From NCBI GenBank assembly GCA_044230205.1, contig JBGARN010000005.1:1-64000 (forward strand): a DNA stretch of 64,000 bases. Direction: 5' to 3'. Source of the DNA: JAEUTH01 sp044230205 (lineage in GTDB: Bacteria > Bacteroidota > Bacteroidia > AKYH767-A > OLB10). Under the pieces are notes generated by a model. It did no database searches. It had not been told where the DNA came from and saw only the letters and a program-made list of their open reading frames with translations. Position 1 is the first letter of the stretch. Every line of letters begins with the position of its first letter. Below are positions 55,992 through 64,000 of the stretch, piece after piece. The translations under genes and the position numbers were made by a program.

Positions 55992-56699
55992 TTAAAAATT
56001 AGGCTTAAGCAAATACCGCGAATAAAATTTGTTGATGGTGCTTACCACCTCCGTTGCACTGTCAACCAGTGTAATAAGGTTCAGATCTTCAGGCGATACT
56101 GTTTTGGCAGTTACCATTTGATTTTTAATCCAGTCGATCAGGCCGCCCCAGTAATGCGTACCCACCATTATTATCGGAAACTTTCCAATTTTTTTAGTTT
56201 GAATTAAAGTAAGGGCTTCAAATAATTCGTCCATGGTGCCAAATCCACCGGGCATAACTACAAACCCTTGCGAGTACTTAATCAGCATGGTTTTGCGCAC
56301 AAAGAAATAGTCAAATTTGATTTCTTTATCCGAATCAACATAAGGATTTACAAATTCTTCAAACGGAAGTTTTATTTTTAATCCAACAGATTTGCCTTTT
56401 CCGCGCTGCGCACCTTTATTACCTGCTTCCATAATTCCCGGCCCACCACCTGTAATAATTCCATAGCCATGTGTTGTTAACTGAAAAGCAATTTCTTCGG
56501 CAAGTTTATAGTAGTGTTCATCGGCAGCAAACCGCGCTGAGCCAAATAATGAAACACAAGGGCCTAACTTTCCGATTTTTTCAAAACCCTCAACAAACTC
56601 AGCCATAATTTTGAAAACTGCCCAGCTATTGTCTGTTTTAATGGTTTGCCAGTTTTTTTCTGCAAATGCTTTTCGGATTTTTTCTTCGTCTGATGTCAT
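55992..56699 (-). CDS. LOG-family (TIGR00730-type) Rossmann-fold protein
   Basis: A 235-residue protein with the LOG signature: GGGPGIMEAGNKGA (about 84-97) and PGGFGTMDE (150-158). Characterised members cleave nucleoside 5'-monophosphates to the base and ribose 5-phosphate, some acting on cytokinin nucleotides. The FGSARF strand near residue 52 starts the Rossmann fold. The family is often annotated lysine decarboxylase-like, but it lacks that activity. It is a single gene; the actual substrate is not known. Confidence 0.85.
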   Translation of the reverse strand: MTSDEEKIRKAFAEKNWQTIKTDNSWAVFKIMAEFVEGFEKIGKLGPCVSLFGSARFAADEHYYKLAEEIAFQLTTHGYGIITGGGPGIMEAGNKGAQRGKGKSVGLKIKLPFEEFVNPYVDSDKEIKFDYFFVRKTMLIKYSQGFVVMPGGFGTMDELFEALTLIQTKKIGKFPIIMVGTHYWGGLIDWIKNQMVTAKTVSPEDLNLITLVDSATEVVSTINKFYSRYLLKPNF

Positions 56700-56846
56700 A
56701 TAAAAAGATTGAGGCTTGTAGTTTATGGCTTAAGGCGGGGTAGCAACTTTTTGTTGATCCTCAAACTAAAAAACATGAAACCAAATTGGGCTTGCGAATT
56801 TATATTTTAATTTGAAACCTGAAATTTATTCAAACTCCGCATCACT

Positions 56847-58878
56847 TTGAAAAATGCTGTTCTAATTATTGTGCTGATTATTCTATCGGTTGTGTTTCAT
56901 AAAAATACCATCAATGAATTTCCATCACATATTCATGCGTGGTCGCAAGCAGATCGTTATGCATTGTCACTGGGGTTTTTAAATAATGGATTTGATTTTT
57001 TTCATCCTCAAACTTATAACCTGAACGTACAATTTCCGGCAAGCAAAACACTGGCAGTTGAAGAAGGAATCACAGCTGTTGATTTTCCTATTCATGAATT
57101 CATAATTGCAGTATTGATGAAATTACTGCATACCACTGAGCCCTTGGGTATTCAGAACTTACAGCCTTATCTATGCACTGATTGGGTTGTTATTTCTATT
57201 CAGGCTTTGCAATTTACTTATTGTGAAAAACAGCTGGCTTAGCTATCTTATAGTAATACTAGTTTTTACGGCACCTGTTTATACTTATTATATGGTAGGG
57301 TTTATACCATCTGTTACCTCATTGGCTAATTTATTTATTGGTTTGTTTTTTTATTTCAGATATGTGGAGCAATATAAATCAGCTGACTTTTACAGGGCTG
57401 TATTTTTTATAATGCTATCAACATTATGCCGAACATCGTTTGGAGTATTCCTGGTTGCATTATTCATACAACAGATAGCTGTAATGTGGATTGGCAAAAG
57501 AAGAAGTGCACAAAATTTAACCATTATAGCTGTTGCTATGACAGTTGTTGCGGCATACTATGCTTACAATAATTATTTGCGAAATACATACGGTTCGGTT
57601 TTTCTTTCATCATTTTTTCCGGCAAAAAACCTGGAAGAAATAAAGGCCGTATTTGAATTAATTAAAGAACGTTGGTTGTTGCAGTATTTTACCGCAGGGC
57701 AGTATCTGTGTATAGTAATTGTTTTAGCAGCAGCCGTTGTTTCCTTTATTAAAACAAAGCAATTGGATTATTTACAACAGCAATTAATTTTATTCATAGC
57801 CATTTCTTTTTCCGGTACAGTTTTGTTTTTCCTTTTAATGGCTATCCAGTTTAAGGAACATGACTATTATTTTCTTGATTCATTTTTTCCTGTAGCAATT
57901 ATGTTGCTTATTGCAGGTGCTTCGGCAATAAAAACTAATATGCCTGCTGTTACAGGACCTGTATTTACAGTTGCAGTGGCATTATTCTTTAGTTTTCAAT
58001 GTTATGCTGTTCAGCAAAAGCGTAACGATTCCAGTTCGTGGGACAGGTACCAGGCAACCATAAATAATTTTAAGGGAGCAGAACAATTTTTAAATGAACA
58101 GCATGTTGACCATGAGGCTCGGATATTGGTTATCGATGCTTATTCACCAAACATTCCTTTTATCCTTATGAACAGGAAAGGATATGCTGTTATAACTACC
58201 AGTAAGGAAGAAATTTTAAAGGCGCTCAGGTTCCGGTTTGATTATGTGGTTATGCAGGACCAGTTTTTACTCAGCGATGTTTTAAACAATTACCCCAGGC
58301 TGATTGATTATCTTGAACCTATAGCCAATAATGGCAGAATAACATTGTACCGATATCATGCTGAAGAAAAGCAGAAGTCGCTTTTCGAGTTTTTGGGATT
58401 GGATAAAAAACAAGCGCTGATTGATACCAGGGCTGATTTTGATAATTATACTGATTCAGCCTACTGGAATAATATAACCCTTAAGGCAGACAGAATAATT
58501 TGCAACGGTGGTAAAATTAATTCAGGTGATTTATGTGCCTATGCAGATTCAACTACAGAGTATGGTGTAGGGTTCAGCATACCAGTTAAAAGGTTAAAAG
58601 GATTAACAAAATATACCGTTTGGTTTGAAGGTGATTTTTGTTCAGCAGGCGATTTAAAAGACATTTTAATTTCCGGCTATGCAGGCCATGCAGAAAATGT
58701 GCATTATCAACAGTATTATGAAATAAATACTCAGGTTAAACCTGATGCTAAATGGACAAAGGTTCAGTTTATGTTCAACATTGATAAAATTTCAGCGGAA
58801 GATGAAATCAAAATTTTTATTTGGAACCCCAGGCGAAAATTTGTGTGCTACGATAATCTCAGAGTAAGAATTTACTGA
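56847..58878 (+). pseudogene. GT39/ArnT-like membrane glycosyltransferase, frameshifted
   Basis: Two overlapping frames together make one protein of about 676 residues. The first (TTG at 56847) carries HAWSQADRYALSLGFL and FFHPQTYNLN, typical of GT39-like enzymes that use polyprenyl-linked sugars, and stops at 57242. The second, in the +1 frame, continues with about eight to nine membrane helices (GLLFLFRLCNLLIVK onward) and a soluble C-terminal domain, ending at 58878. The frames join cleanly at CCC (57141-57143): removing one C gives TEPWVFRTYSLIYALIGLL. The frame-1 stop and an upstream stop at 57118 in the second frame confine the shift to 57121-57242. It may be a real mutation or a sequencing error. 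Confidence 0.75.
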
Positions 58879-58926
58879 TGCCTTCACGAGTTATACGAGA
58901 AATCATTAATCGTTACTAACAAACAC

Positions 58927-61866
58927 TCAAACCAATTTCATTTTTTTACCTGAAAGGTTCGGTTTTATTTTAGGTACAGGCATCTTAAGTTCCTTACTAA
59001 GAAATTTTGCAGTAATACTGTTCTTGTTTTTTATGATTTCTTCAGGCGTTCCTTCGGCAATTATAGTTCCACCACGACTTCCGCCTTCAGGTCCGATATC
59101 AATTACATGATCAGCAAATTTTATTACATCCATGTTATGTTCAATTATTACAACTGTATTGCCCCTGTCAACCAGTTTGGCAATAACTTCAAGCAGTATT
59201 CGTACATCATCAAAGTGCAGCCCTGTTGTTGGTTCGTCAAGAATATAAAATGTATTACCGGTATCTTTCTTCGAAAGTTCGGTGGCCAGCTTTACGCGCT
59301 GTGCCTCACCGCCCGAAAGAGTTGTTGATTGCTGACCAAGTGTAATATAACCTAAGCCCACATCCTGAATAGTTTTTATCTTATGTAAAATGGCCGGCAT
59401 GCTCTCGAAAAATTCTACTGCCTGTTCAATGCTCATATTCAGCACATCATTGATAGACTTTCCCCTGTAACGCACATCAAGAATTTCACGGTTATAGCGT
59501 TTCCCATTACAACTTTCGCAGGGCACATATACATCGGGCAGAAAATTCATTTCAATAACTCTCATGCCTGCTCCTTTGCAGGTTTCACAGCGGCCACCTT
59601 TCACATTGAATGAAAACCATCCGGGCTTATAGCCTCTGATTTTCGATTCAGTCATTTCAGCATAAAGGTTTCTTATATCTGTAAATACACCGGTATACGT
59701 TGCGGGATTACTTCGGGGAGTGCGGCCTATTGGTGACTGATCAATTTCAATAACCTTATCAATATACGGTAATCCGCTTATGCTTTTATAAGGGAGAGGT
59801 TTTTGAAGTGAACGATAAAAGTGCTGGTTCAAAATGGGATAAAGAGTTTCATTAATCAATGTTGACTTTCCGCTACCACTAACACCGGTTACAGCAATTA
59901 ATTTTCCGAGAGGAAACTTTACATCAATATTTTTAAGATTGTTGCCTGTTGCACCTTTTAAGGTTAGCGTTTTTCCATTGCCCGTTCTCCTTGCCCCGGC
60001 AATAATATTTTTAGTTCCGTTGAGATACTGGGCTGTAAGGGTGTTGCCTTTTTCAACTTCGGCAGGTGTGCCTTGTGCAACAATTTTGCCGCCATGAACG
60101 CCTGCTCCCGGTCCTATATCAATAACATAATCGGCTGCTTCAATTGTTTCTTTATCATGTTCAACTACAATTACTGAGTTGCCATTATCGCGCAAGTCTT
60201 TTAGTGAATTAATGAGGCGTTCGTTATCGCGTTGGTGCAGCCCTATGCTGGGTTCATCAAGTATATACAGAACACCTACCAGTTGCGAACCAATTTGTGT
60301 TGCAAGCCGAATACGCTGGCTTTCGCCTCCGCTAAGGGTTTTTGATGACCGGAAAAGTGTAAGGTAATCCAGGCCTACATCTAACAAAAACTTAATTCGC
60401 TTACGGATTTCTTTCAACACCTCATGCGCTATAAGTTGCTGGCGTTCATTTAATTTTACTTCAAGTGTATCAAACCATTCTTTCAGCTGGCTGATATCCA
60501 TTGATGACAATTCAGCTATATTTTTTTCGGCAAGTTTAAACTGAAGAGATTCTTTTTTCAATCGCGAACCTTTGCACTCAGGACAAATTGTTTGAAGCAT
60601 GAATCCATCTATCCATCTCTTTAAACTTTCAGAGGTGGTTTCTTCAGCCTGCGAAGTGAGAAAATTTATTATGCCTTCAAATGCAAGAGTATAGGTATGT
60701 GTATTGCCGCTTCCATAATCACGATCAACCGTAATCATTTCATCACTGCCAAATAATATTACATGTATTGCTTCTTCAGGTATGTCCTGAATTTTTGTAT
60801 CGAGGGTAAAACCATGTTTTTTACCAATCGCTTTTACCTGGCTGAAAATCCAATTGTCCTTGTACTCACCAAGCGGAATTATTCCGCCATTCCTGATGGT
60901 TTTATTTTTTTCTGGTATAACAGAATTGATATCTATTTCAGGTATTGTACCAAGCCCGTTGCATTTAGGACATGCTCCATACGGTGAATTATAGGAAAAG
61001 GAATTTGGTTGCGGTTCATCATATGAAATTCCTGTTGTCGGGCACATCAGGTGTTGAGACAGATGCCTTGTTTTTTTAGCATCCTCGTCATAAATCATTA
61101 AAGTGCCTTTCCCCGTTTTTAATGCAGTTTTAATTGAGTCATACAACCTTTTTACCTCACTGTTTAAATTTTCGCCAAATAATACCTGGTCATCTGAAAA
61201 TAAATTACCTGAGGGTTTAATGTTTAATTTATCAATCACTACCTCAATATCATGTATCTTATACCTATCGGTTTGTAAACCTTTTCGGAGTTCTTCAAAT
61301 TGTCCGTCAATTCTTACCCGCAGATATCCCCAGCTCATTAATTGTTCAAAAAGCTCGCGATAATGTCCTTTGCGTCCTTTAACAACCGGGGCGAGCAGGT
61401 GAATACGTTTACCGGAAAACTCCTCAAGAATAAGCTTTAATATTTGCTCATCTGTAAGTTTTACCATCTTCTCTCCTGTCAGATAACTGAATGCTTCAGA
61501 TGCACGGGCAAACAACAAACGCATAAAATCATAAATCTCTGTTATGGTACCAACCGTTGAACGGGGATTTTGACTCGTGGTTTTTTGTTCGATAGAAATC
61601 ACCGGGCTCAATCCCGAAATCTGGTCTACATCAGGCCGTTCCATATTACCAAGAAATTGCCGTGCATATGCTGAAAAGCTCTCCATGTATCTCCGCTGTC
61701 CTTCAGCATAAATAGTGTCGAAAGCCAATGAAGATTTACCACTTCCGCTCAATCCGGTAATAACTACAAGCTTGTTACGTGGAAAACTTACATTAATGTT
61801 TTTTAAATTATGAACACGTGCTCCATATATCTCAACTAATTCCTCAGGTGTGTGTGCTGCCGACAT
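58927..61866 (-). CDS. uvrA: Excinuclease ABC subunit A (main UvrA)
   Basis: A 979-residue lesion-recognition ATPase of nucleotide-excision repair. Walker A motifs are GLSGSGKSS (38-46) and GVSGSGKST; signatures are LSGGESQRIRLA and LSGGEAQRVKLA; Walker B motifs are ILDEPSIGLH and ILDEPTTGLH. The C-terminal zinc module is complete (CETC and CESC). In the first zinc module, one Cys pair is replaced by CPTTGISY, a variant I associate with Bacteroidetes UvrA, while CPKC remains. No low-complexity insert is present, unlike the paralogue at 23040. The next gene (DUF5916) is upstream on the same strand, 232 bases away. It converges on the GT39-like gene. Confidence 0.93.
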   Translation of the reverse strand: MSAAHTPEELVEIYGARVHNLKNINVSFPRNKLVVITGLSGSGKSSLAFDTIYAEGQRRYMESFSAYARQFLGNMERPDVDQISGLSPVISIEQKTTSQNPRSTVGTITEIYDFMRLLFARASEAFSYLTGEKMVKLTDEQILKLILEEFSGKRIHLLAPVVKGRKGHYRELFEQLMSWGYLRVRIDGQFEELRKGLQTDRYKIHDIEVVIDKLNIKPSGNLFSDDQVLFGENLNSEVKRLYDSIKTALKTGKGTLMIYDEDAKKTRHLSQHLMCPTTGISYDEPQPNSFSYNSPYGACPKCNGLGTIPEIDINSVIPEKNKTIRNGGIIPLGEYKDNWIFSQVKAIGKKHGFTLDTKIQDIPEEAIHVILFGSDEMITVDRDYGSGNTHTYTLAFEGIINFLTSQAEETTSESLKRWIDGFMLQTICPECKGSRLKKESLQFKLAEKNIAELSSMDISQLKEWFDTLEVKLNERQQLIAHEVLKEIRKRIKFLLDVGLDYLTLFRSSKTLSGGESQRIRLATQIGSQLVGVLYILDEPSIGLHQRDNERLINSLKDLRDNGNSVIVVEHDKETIEAADYVIDIGPGAGVHGGKIVAQGTPAEVEKGNTLTAQYLNGTKNIIAGARRTGNGKTLTLKGATGNNLKNIDVKFPLGKLIAVTGVSGSGKSTLINETLYPILNQHFYRSLQKPLPYKSISGLPYIDKVIEIDQSPIGRTPRSNPATYTGVFTDIRNLYAEMTESKIRGYKPGWFSFNVKGGRCETCKGAGMRVIEMNFLPDVYVPCESCNGKRYNREILDVRYRGKSINDVLNMSIEQAVEFFESMPAILHKIKTIQDVGLGYITLGQQSTTLSGGEAQRVKLATELSKKDTGNTFYILDEPTTGLHFDDVRILLEVIAKLVDRGNTVVIIEHNMDVIKFADHVIDIGPEGGSRGGTIIAEGTPEEIIKNKNSITAKFLSKELKMPVPKIKPNLSGKKMKLV

Positions 61867-62098
61867 TTATTATTCCTTCCTTATGGTTTGAAATTTTGTG
61901 TTTTGTTTAATCCAATAATTCAAATTACTAATTTGATTTTTTGGAAAAATGCAAAAGTAGGTTTTAATTTTCTAGGGGATCCTATAGCAACCTAAAGGAA
62001 TTTTAAATATGATAAACATTTAACATTCATTTTTGGGTATGAAAGAAAATGCGTGAATGCTATCTTGTTAATAAATTATATGAGTTCCGCTTGGGGGA

Positions 62099-64000
62099 TT
62101 AACGATTACGCTGCTTGTTTTTTGCGAGATAATTCCAATCAAGGTAATACAACGCCCTTATAGAAAAAGAGTTGATTTGTGGCTCGGTAAGCACTTGGGC
62201 AAAATTCTCTTTAAATGTAGGAAGTGTAATTGCGGGATAATCCTGGTGTTCAAGTGCAAATTTATAGGCAACGGATATATTGCTGCCGGGAGCAAACTGC
62301 CATGAGAACACAGCATCAATATTCATCACATTAAAGTTGAAATTGTTATTCTGGTTATATGAATCATAATCAGCCAAACCCCCATCTTCTTCAAGAAGGA
62401 AAAACTTTTTGTATTCACCGGTTATCCAATAGTGTCTTGCATTAAGGTTTAACGATAAATCATTCTTAAAAATATACCGGGCCGAAACCTGGTTGACATA
62501 AGTATTTAAAACCCTTCCACCGAAAACTATGTGTTGTTCATCGCTATTATCCACAACTCCGATATTAAATGGATCGTAGTTATAGGTAAACTTATAGGTA
62601 AGGGTAAACTTATTGCTGAACCTGTATCGCAATGAAGTTTCATTATTCCATCCGAACCAGGTGTATTCATCCACAAAGTTGGGCAATACATTAGTCATGT
62701 CAACAGCAAATTTTTTCCTGTAATCAGTACTTATGCCCAAATAAATAAAGTAGTAACGTAAAGCCTGGTAATAGCGTCCCTGAACACGCGGCTCATAGTA
62801 ATCGCGCCAGCTGGTAGGTGTAAAACTAACTCCACCGAAGAGGGCATTATAATCACGAGATAAAGCAAAAGCATCAAAACTTATTTCATGTCGTGTTATC
62901 TGTTGAGTTTGTTTGTCAATGCCAAGGTTATACCCCATAGAAACATTAGCTTCCTGTAAAATTTTGTAGGGTTTAAGCAATTGCCATGACACAAAAATTC
63001 TATTGTTATTGAAATTGGGAAGTGACTGATATCCTAAATCGCTGCCATTAAACTTACTGCTCACCTGGGTGGTACTTATGCCATATTGATAGGCGCCTCC
63101 GGTTTTCTGTACACCTATAAAATATTTATAACCGGTTTCCGGATCGTATTTTTTCTTCTCCGAATCAGAATTGATAAATTGTTGGCTTAATGCAAAATTG
63201 CCATCAGCCCTTATGGTATTTTTCTTGTTGGCGATGCTGTATCCGGCACCGGTAACGTTGGCATCATTACCATTATTTGCCCTGACGGTATTCAGGTTGA
63301 TGAAATAGATGGTGGAATTATTTTTTAATTGCTGATCGAGTGAAATTACATTGAAGTTGGTGAATGGTTCAGTAAGTATTTTACGTTTAGTACCGTTTTC
63401 ATCTTCAACAGTTGCATAGGTATTATCAGTAATAGCATTTAAAAAGCCAATCCCTGTGCCGCCCGAAGTGCGTCCGGAAATTTTAGTGGCATTTATCATT
63501 TTAGCCTGGGAAGGATTGTCGGTAATTTTTTCTCCACTGTCAAGCATATACGGAACAGAATAAAACAGCGAAGGTGTGGCACCAATTCTTCGTGAATAAA
63601 ACAAACCGAAATGATTAAACAGTTCAGTACCTTCCTGGAAGAATGGCCGGTTTTCTTCATAAACAATTTCATTGTAGCTGAGGTTCTTTACTTTATCATC
63701 TGATTTAACCTGTCCGAAATCAGGCAGTAAAGTCATATCAAGGGTAAATTTTTCGTCAATGCCATATTTAATATCAGCGCCAGCACGATAGGACATGGTA
63801 TTAGCATACTCAAATTCGGCAGTGTTATTATATACCGGTGAATGTTCGTAATAGGCAGATAAATAAGGGGTAAGTGAAAGTCGTAATGGTGGCTTAATAT
63901 CTTTTAACCCTTCAAGTGTTCCCCAGAATTTAAAAGGATTGTCTTCTGCTTTAGGAGTAAGATTCCACTGAATGAATTCGCGATTACGCCTGATACTGCG
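62099..64000 (-). CDS. DUF5916 family outer-membrane protein (N-terminus outside window)
   Basis: The frame is open to the right edge of the window (no stop from 62102 to 64000), so the start lies beyond base 64000; at least 633 residues are visible. It matches the DUF5916 region: FTLDMTLLPDFGQVKSDD, YEENRPFFQEGTELF and FYSRRIG, followed by many aromatic-rich beta strands as in an outer-membrane barrel (YIFKNDLSLNLNARHYW, FSWQFAPGSNISVAYKF). Members of this family usually also have a CBM9-like carbohydrate-binding domain at the N-terminus, which would be off the window. An ATG at 63796 is internal and not the true start. The function is unknown. Confidence 0.85.
   Translation of the reverse strand, partial: RSIRRNREFIQWNLTPKAEDNPFKFWGTLEGLKDIKPPLRLSLTPYLSAYYEHSPVYNNTAEFEYANTMSYRAGADIKYGIDEKFTLDMTLLPDFGQVKSDDKVKNLSYNEIVYEENRPFFQEGTELFNHFGLFYSRRIGATPSLFYSVPYMLDSGEKITDNPSQAKMINATKISGRTSGGTGIGFLNAITDNTYATVEDENGTKRKILTEPFTNFNVISLDQQLKNNSTIYFINLNTVRANNGNDANVTGAGYSIANKKNTIRADGNFALSQQFINSDSEKKKYDPETGYKYFIGVQKTGGAYQYGISTTQVSSKFNGSDLGYQSLPNFNNNRIFVSWQLLKPYKILQEANVSMGYNLGIDKQTQQITRHEISFDAFALSRDYNALFGGVSFTPTSWRDYYEPRVQGRYYQALRYYFIYLGISTDYRKKFAVDMTNVLPNFVDEYTWFGWNNETSLRYRFSNKFTLTYKFTYNYDPFNIGVVDNSDEQHIVFGGRVLNTYVNQVSARYIFKNDLSLNLNARHYWITGEYKKFFLLEEDGGLADYDSYNQNNNFNFNVMNIDAVFSWQFAPGSNISVAYKFALEHQDYPAITLPTFKENFAQVLTEPQINSFSIRALYYLDWNYLAKNKQRNR

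Noticed and set aside
61970..62000. A near-palindrome around GGATCC upstream of uvrA, considered as an SOS-type operator
   Set aside because: It does not resemble a LexA box and lies over 100 bases from the uvrA start; no support for a regulatory role.

Overview
The window looks like a chromosomal segment of a free-living, moderately AT-rich Bacteroidetes (Bacteroidota) bacterium. Supporting signs are two giant surface proteins built from SprB repeats and ending in type IX secretion (T9SS) sorting domains, a complete moxR/bat aerotolerance-type operon, DUF4293, DUF3078 and DUF5916 family proteins, a Rho with a long low-complexity insert, two UvrA paralogues, several TTG starts with weak Shine-Dalgarno sites, and one good TTG-N19-TAnnTTTG promoter. 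No tRNA, rRNA, transposase, integrase, phage gene or CRISPR array was seen.

Region 1 (1-22.8 kb) holds two large adhesin-like genes in tandem on the + strand. The first is open at the left edge of the window (at least 5191 residues). It has about 56 complete SprB repeats, interrupted by a parallel beta-helix segment and by an Ig-like segment, then an unassigned C-terminal module and a T9SS tail. The second (2282 residues) has a signal peptide, Ig/PKD-like modules, a nidogen-like segment, a proprotein-convertase P-domain, about 14 SprB repeats and a T9SS tail. The last six repeats of the two proteins match in register, so one C-terminal block was duplicated and the arrays in front of it expanded separately. 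Each gene is followed by a good intrinsic terminator.

Region 2 (23-29.5 kb) is housekeeping: a second UvrA (UvrA2-like) on +, then a minus-strand cluster mtaB - lgt - inositol monophosphatase family. Region 3 (29.7-38.3 kb) is the moxR - DUF58 - membrane protein - batA - batB - batC - batD - batE operon, which encodes an AAA+ ATPase with VWA and TPR membrane partners. A REP-like palindrome lies between moxR and the DUF58 gene.

Region 4 (38.3-45.3 kb) holds a YfcE-type phosphoesterase, a DUF4293 membrane protein, rho with a leader of about 310 bp, a radical SAM protein, and a pair of M16 peptidase genes of which only one has the zinc motif. Region 5 (45.4-50.3 kb) is a divergent RDD / SpoIIM - membrane protein - DUF4129 - DUF4350 cluster. 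Clusters of this type usually include their own moxR and DUF58 genes, which are missing here. Region 6 (50.3-64 kb) holds a 2'-5' RNA ligase-like protein, a glycosyltransferase, phosphatidylserine decarboxylase, a Glu/Leu dehydrogenase, a DUF3078 protein, MscL, a LOG-family protein, a frameshifted GT39-like membrane glycosyltransferase, the main UvrA, and a DUF5916 protein that runs off the right edge.

The part most worth follow-up is the adhesin pair: its higher-order repeats, paired extra cysteines, embedded beta-helix and conserved C-terminal repeat block. All function calls come from motif recognition by eye; no database search was run.
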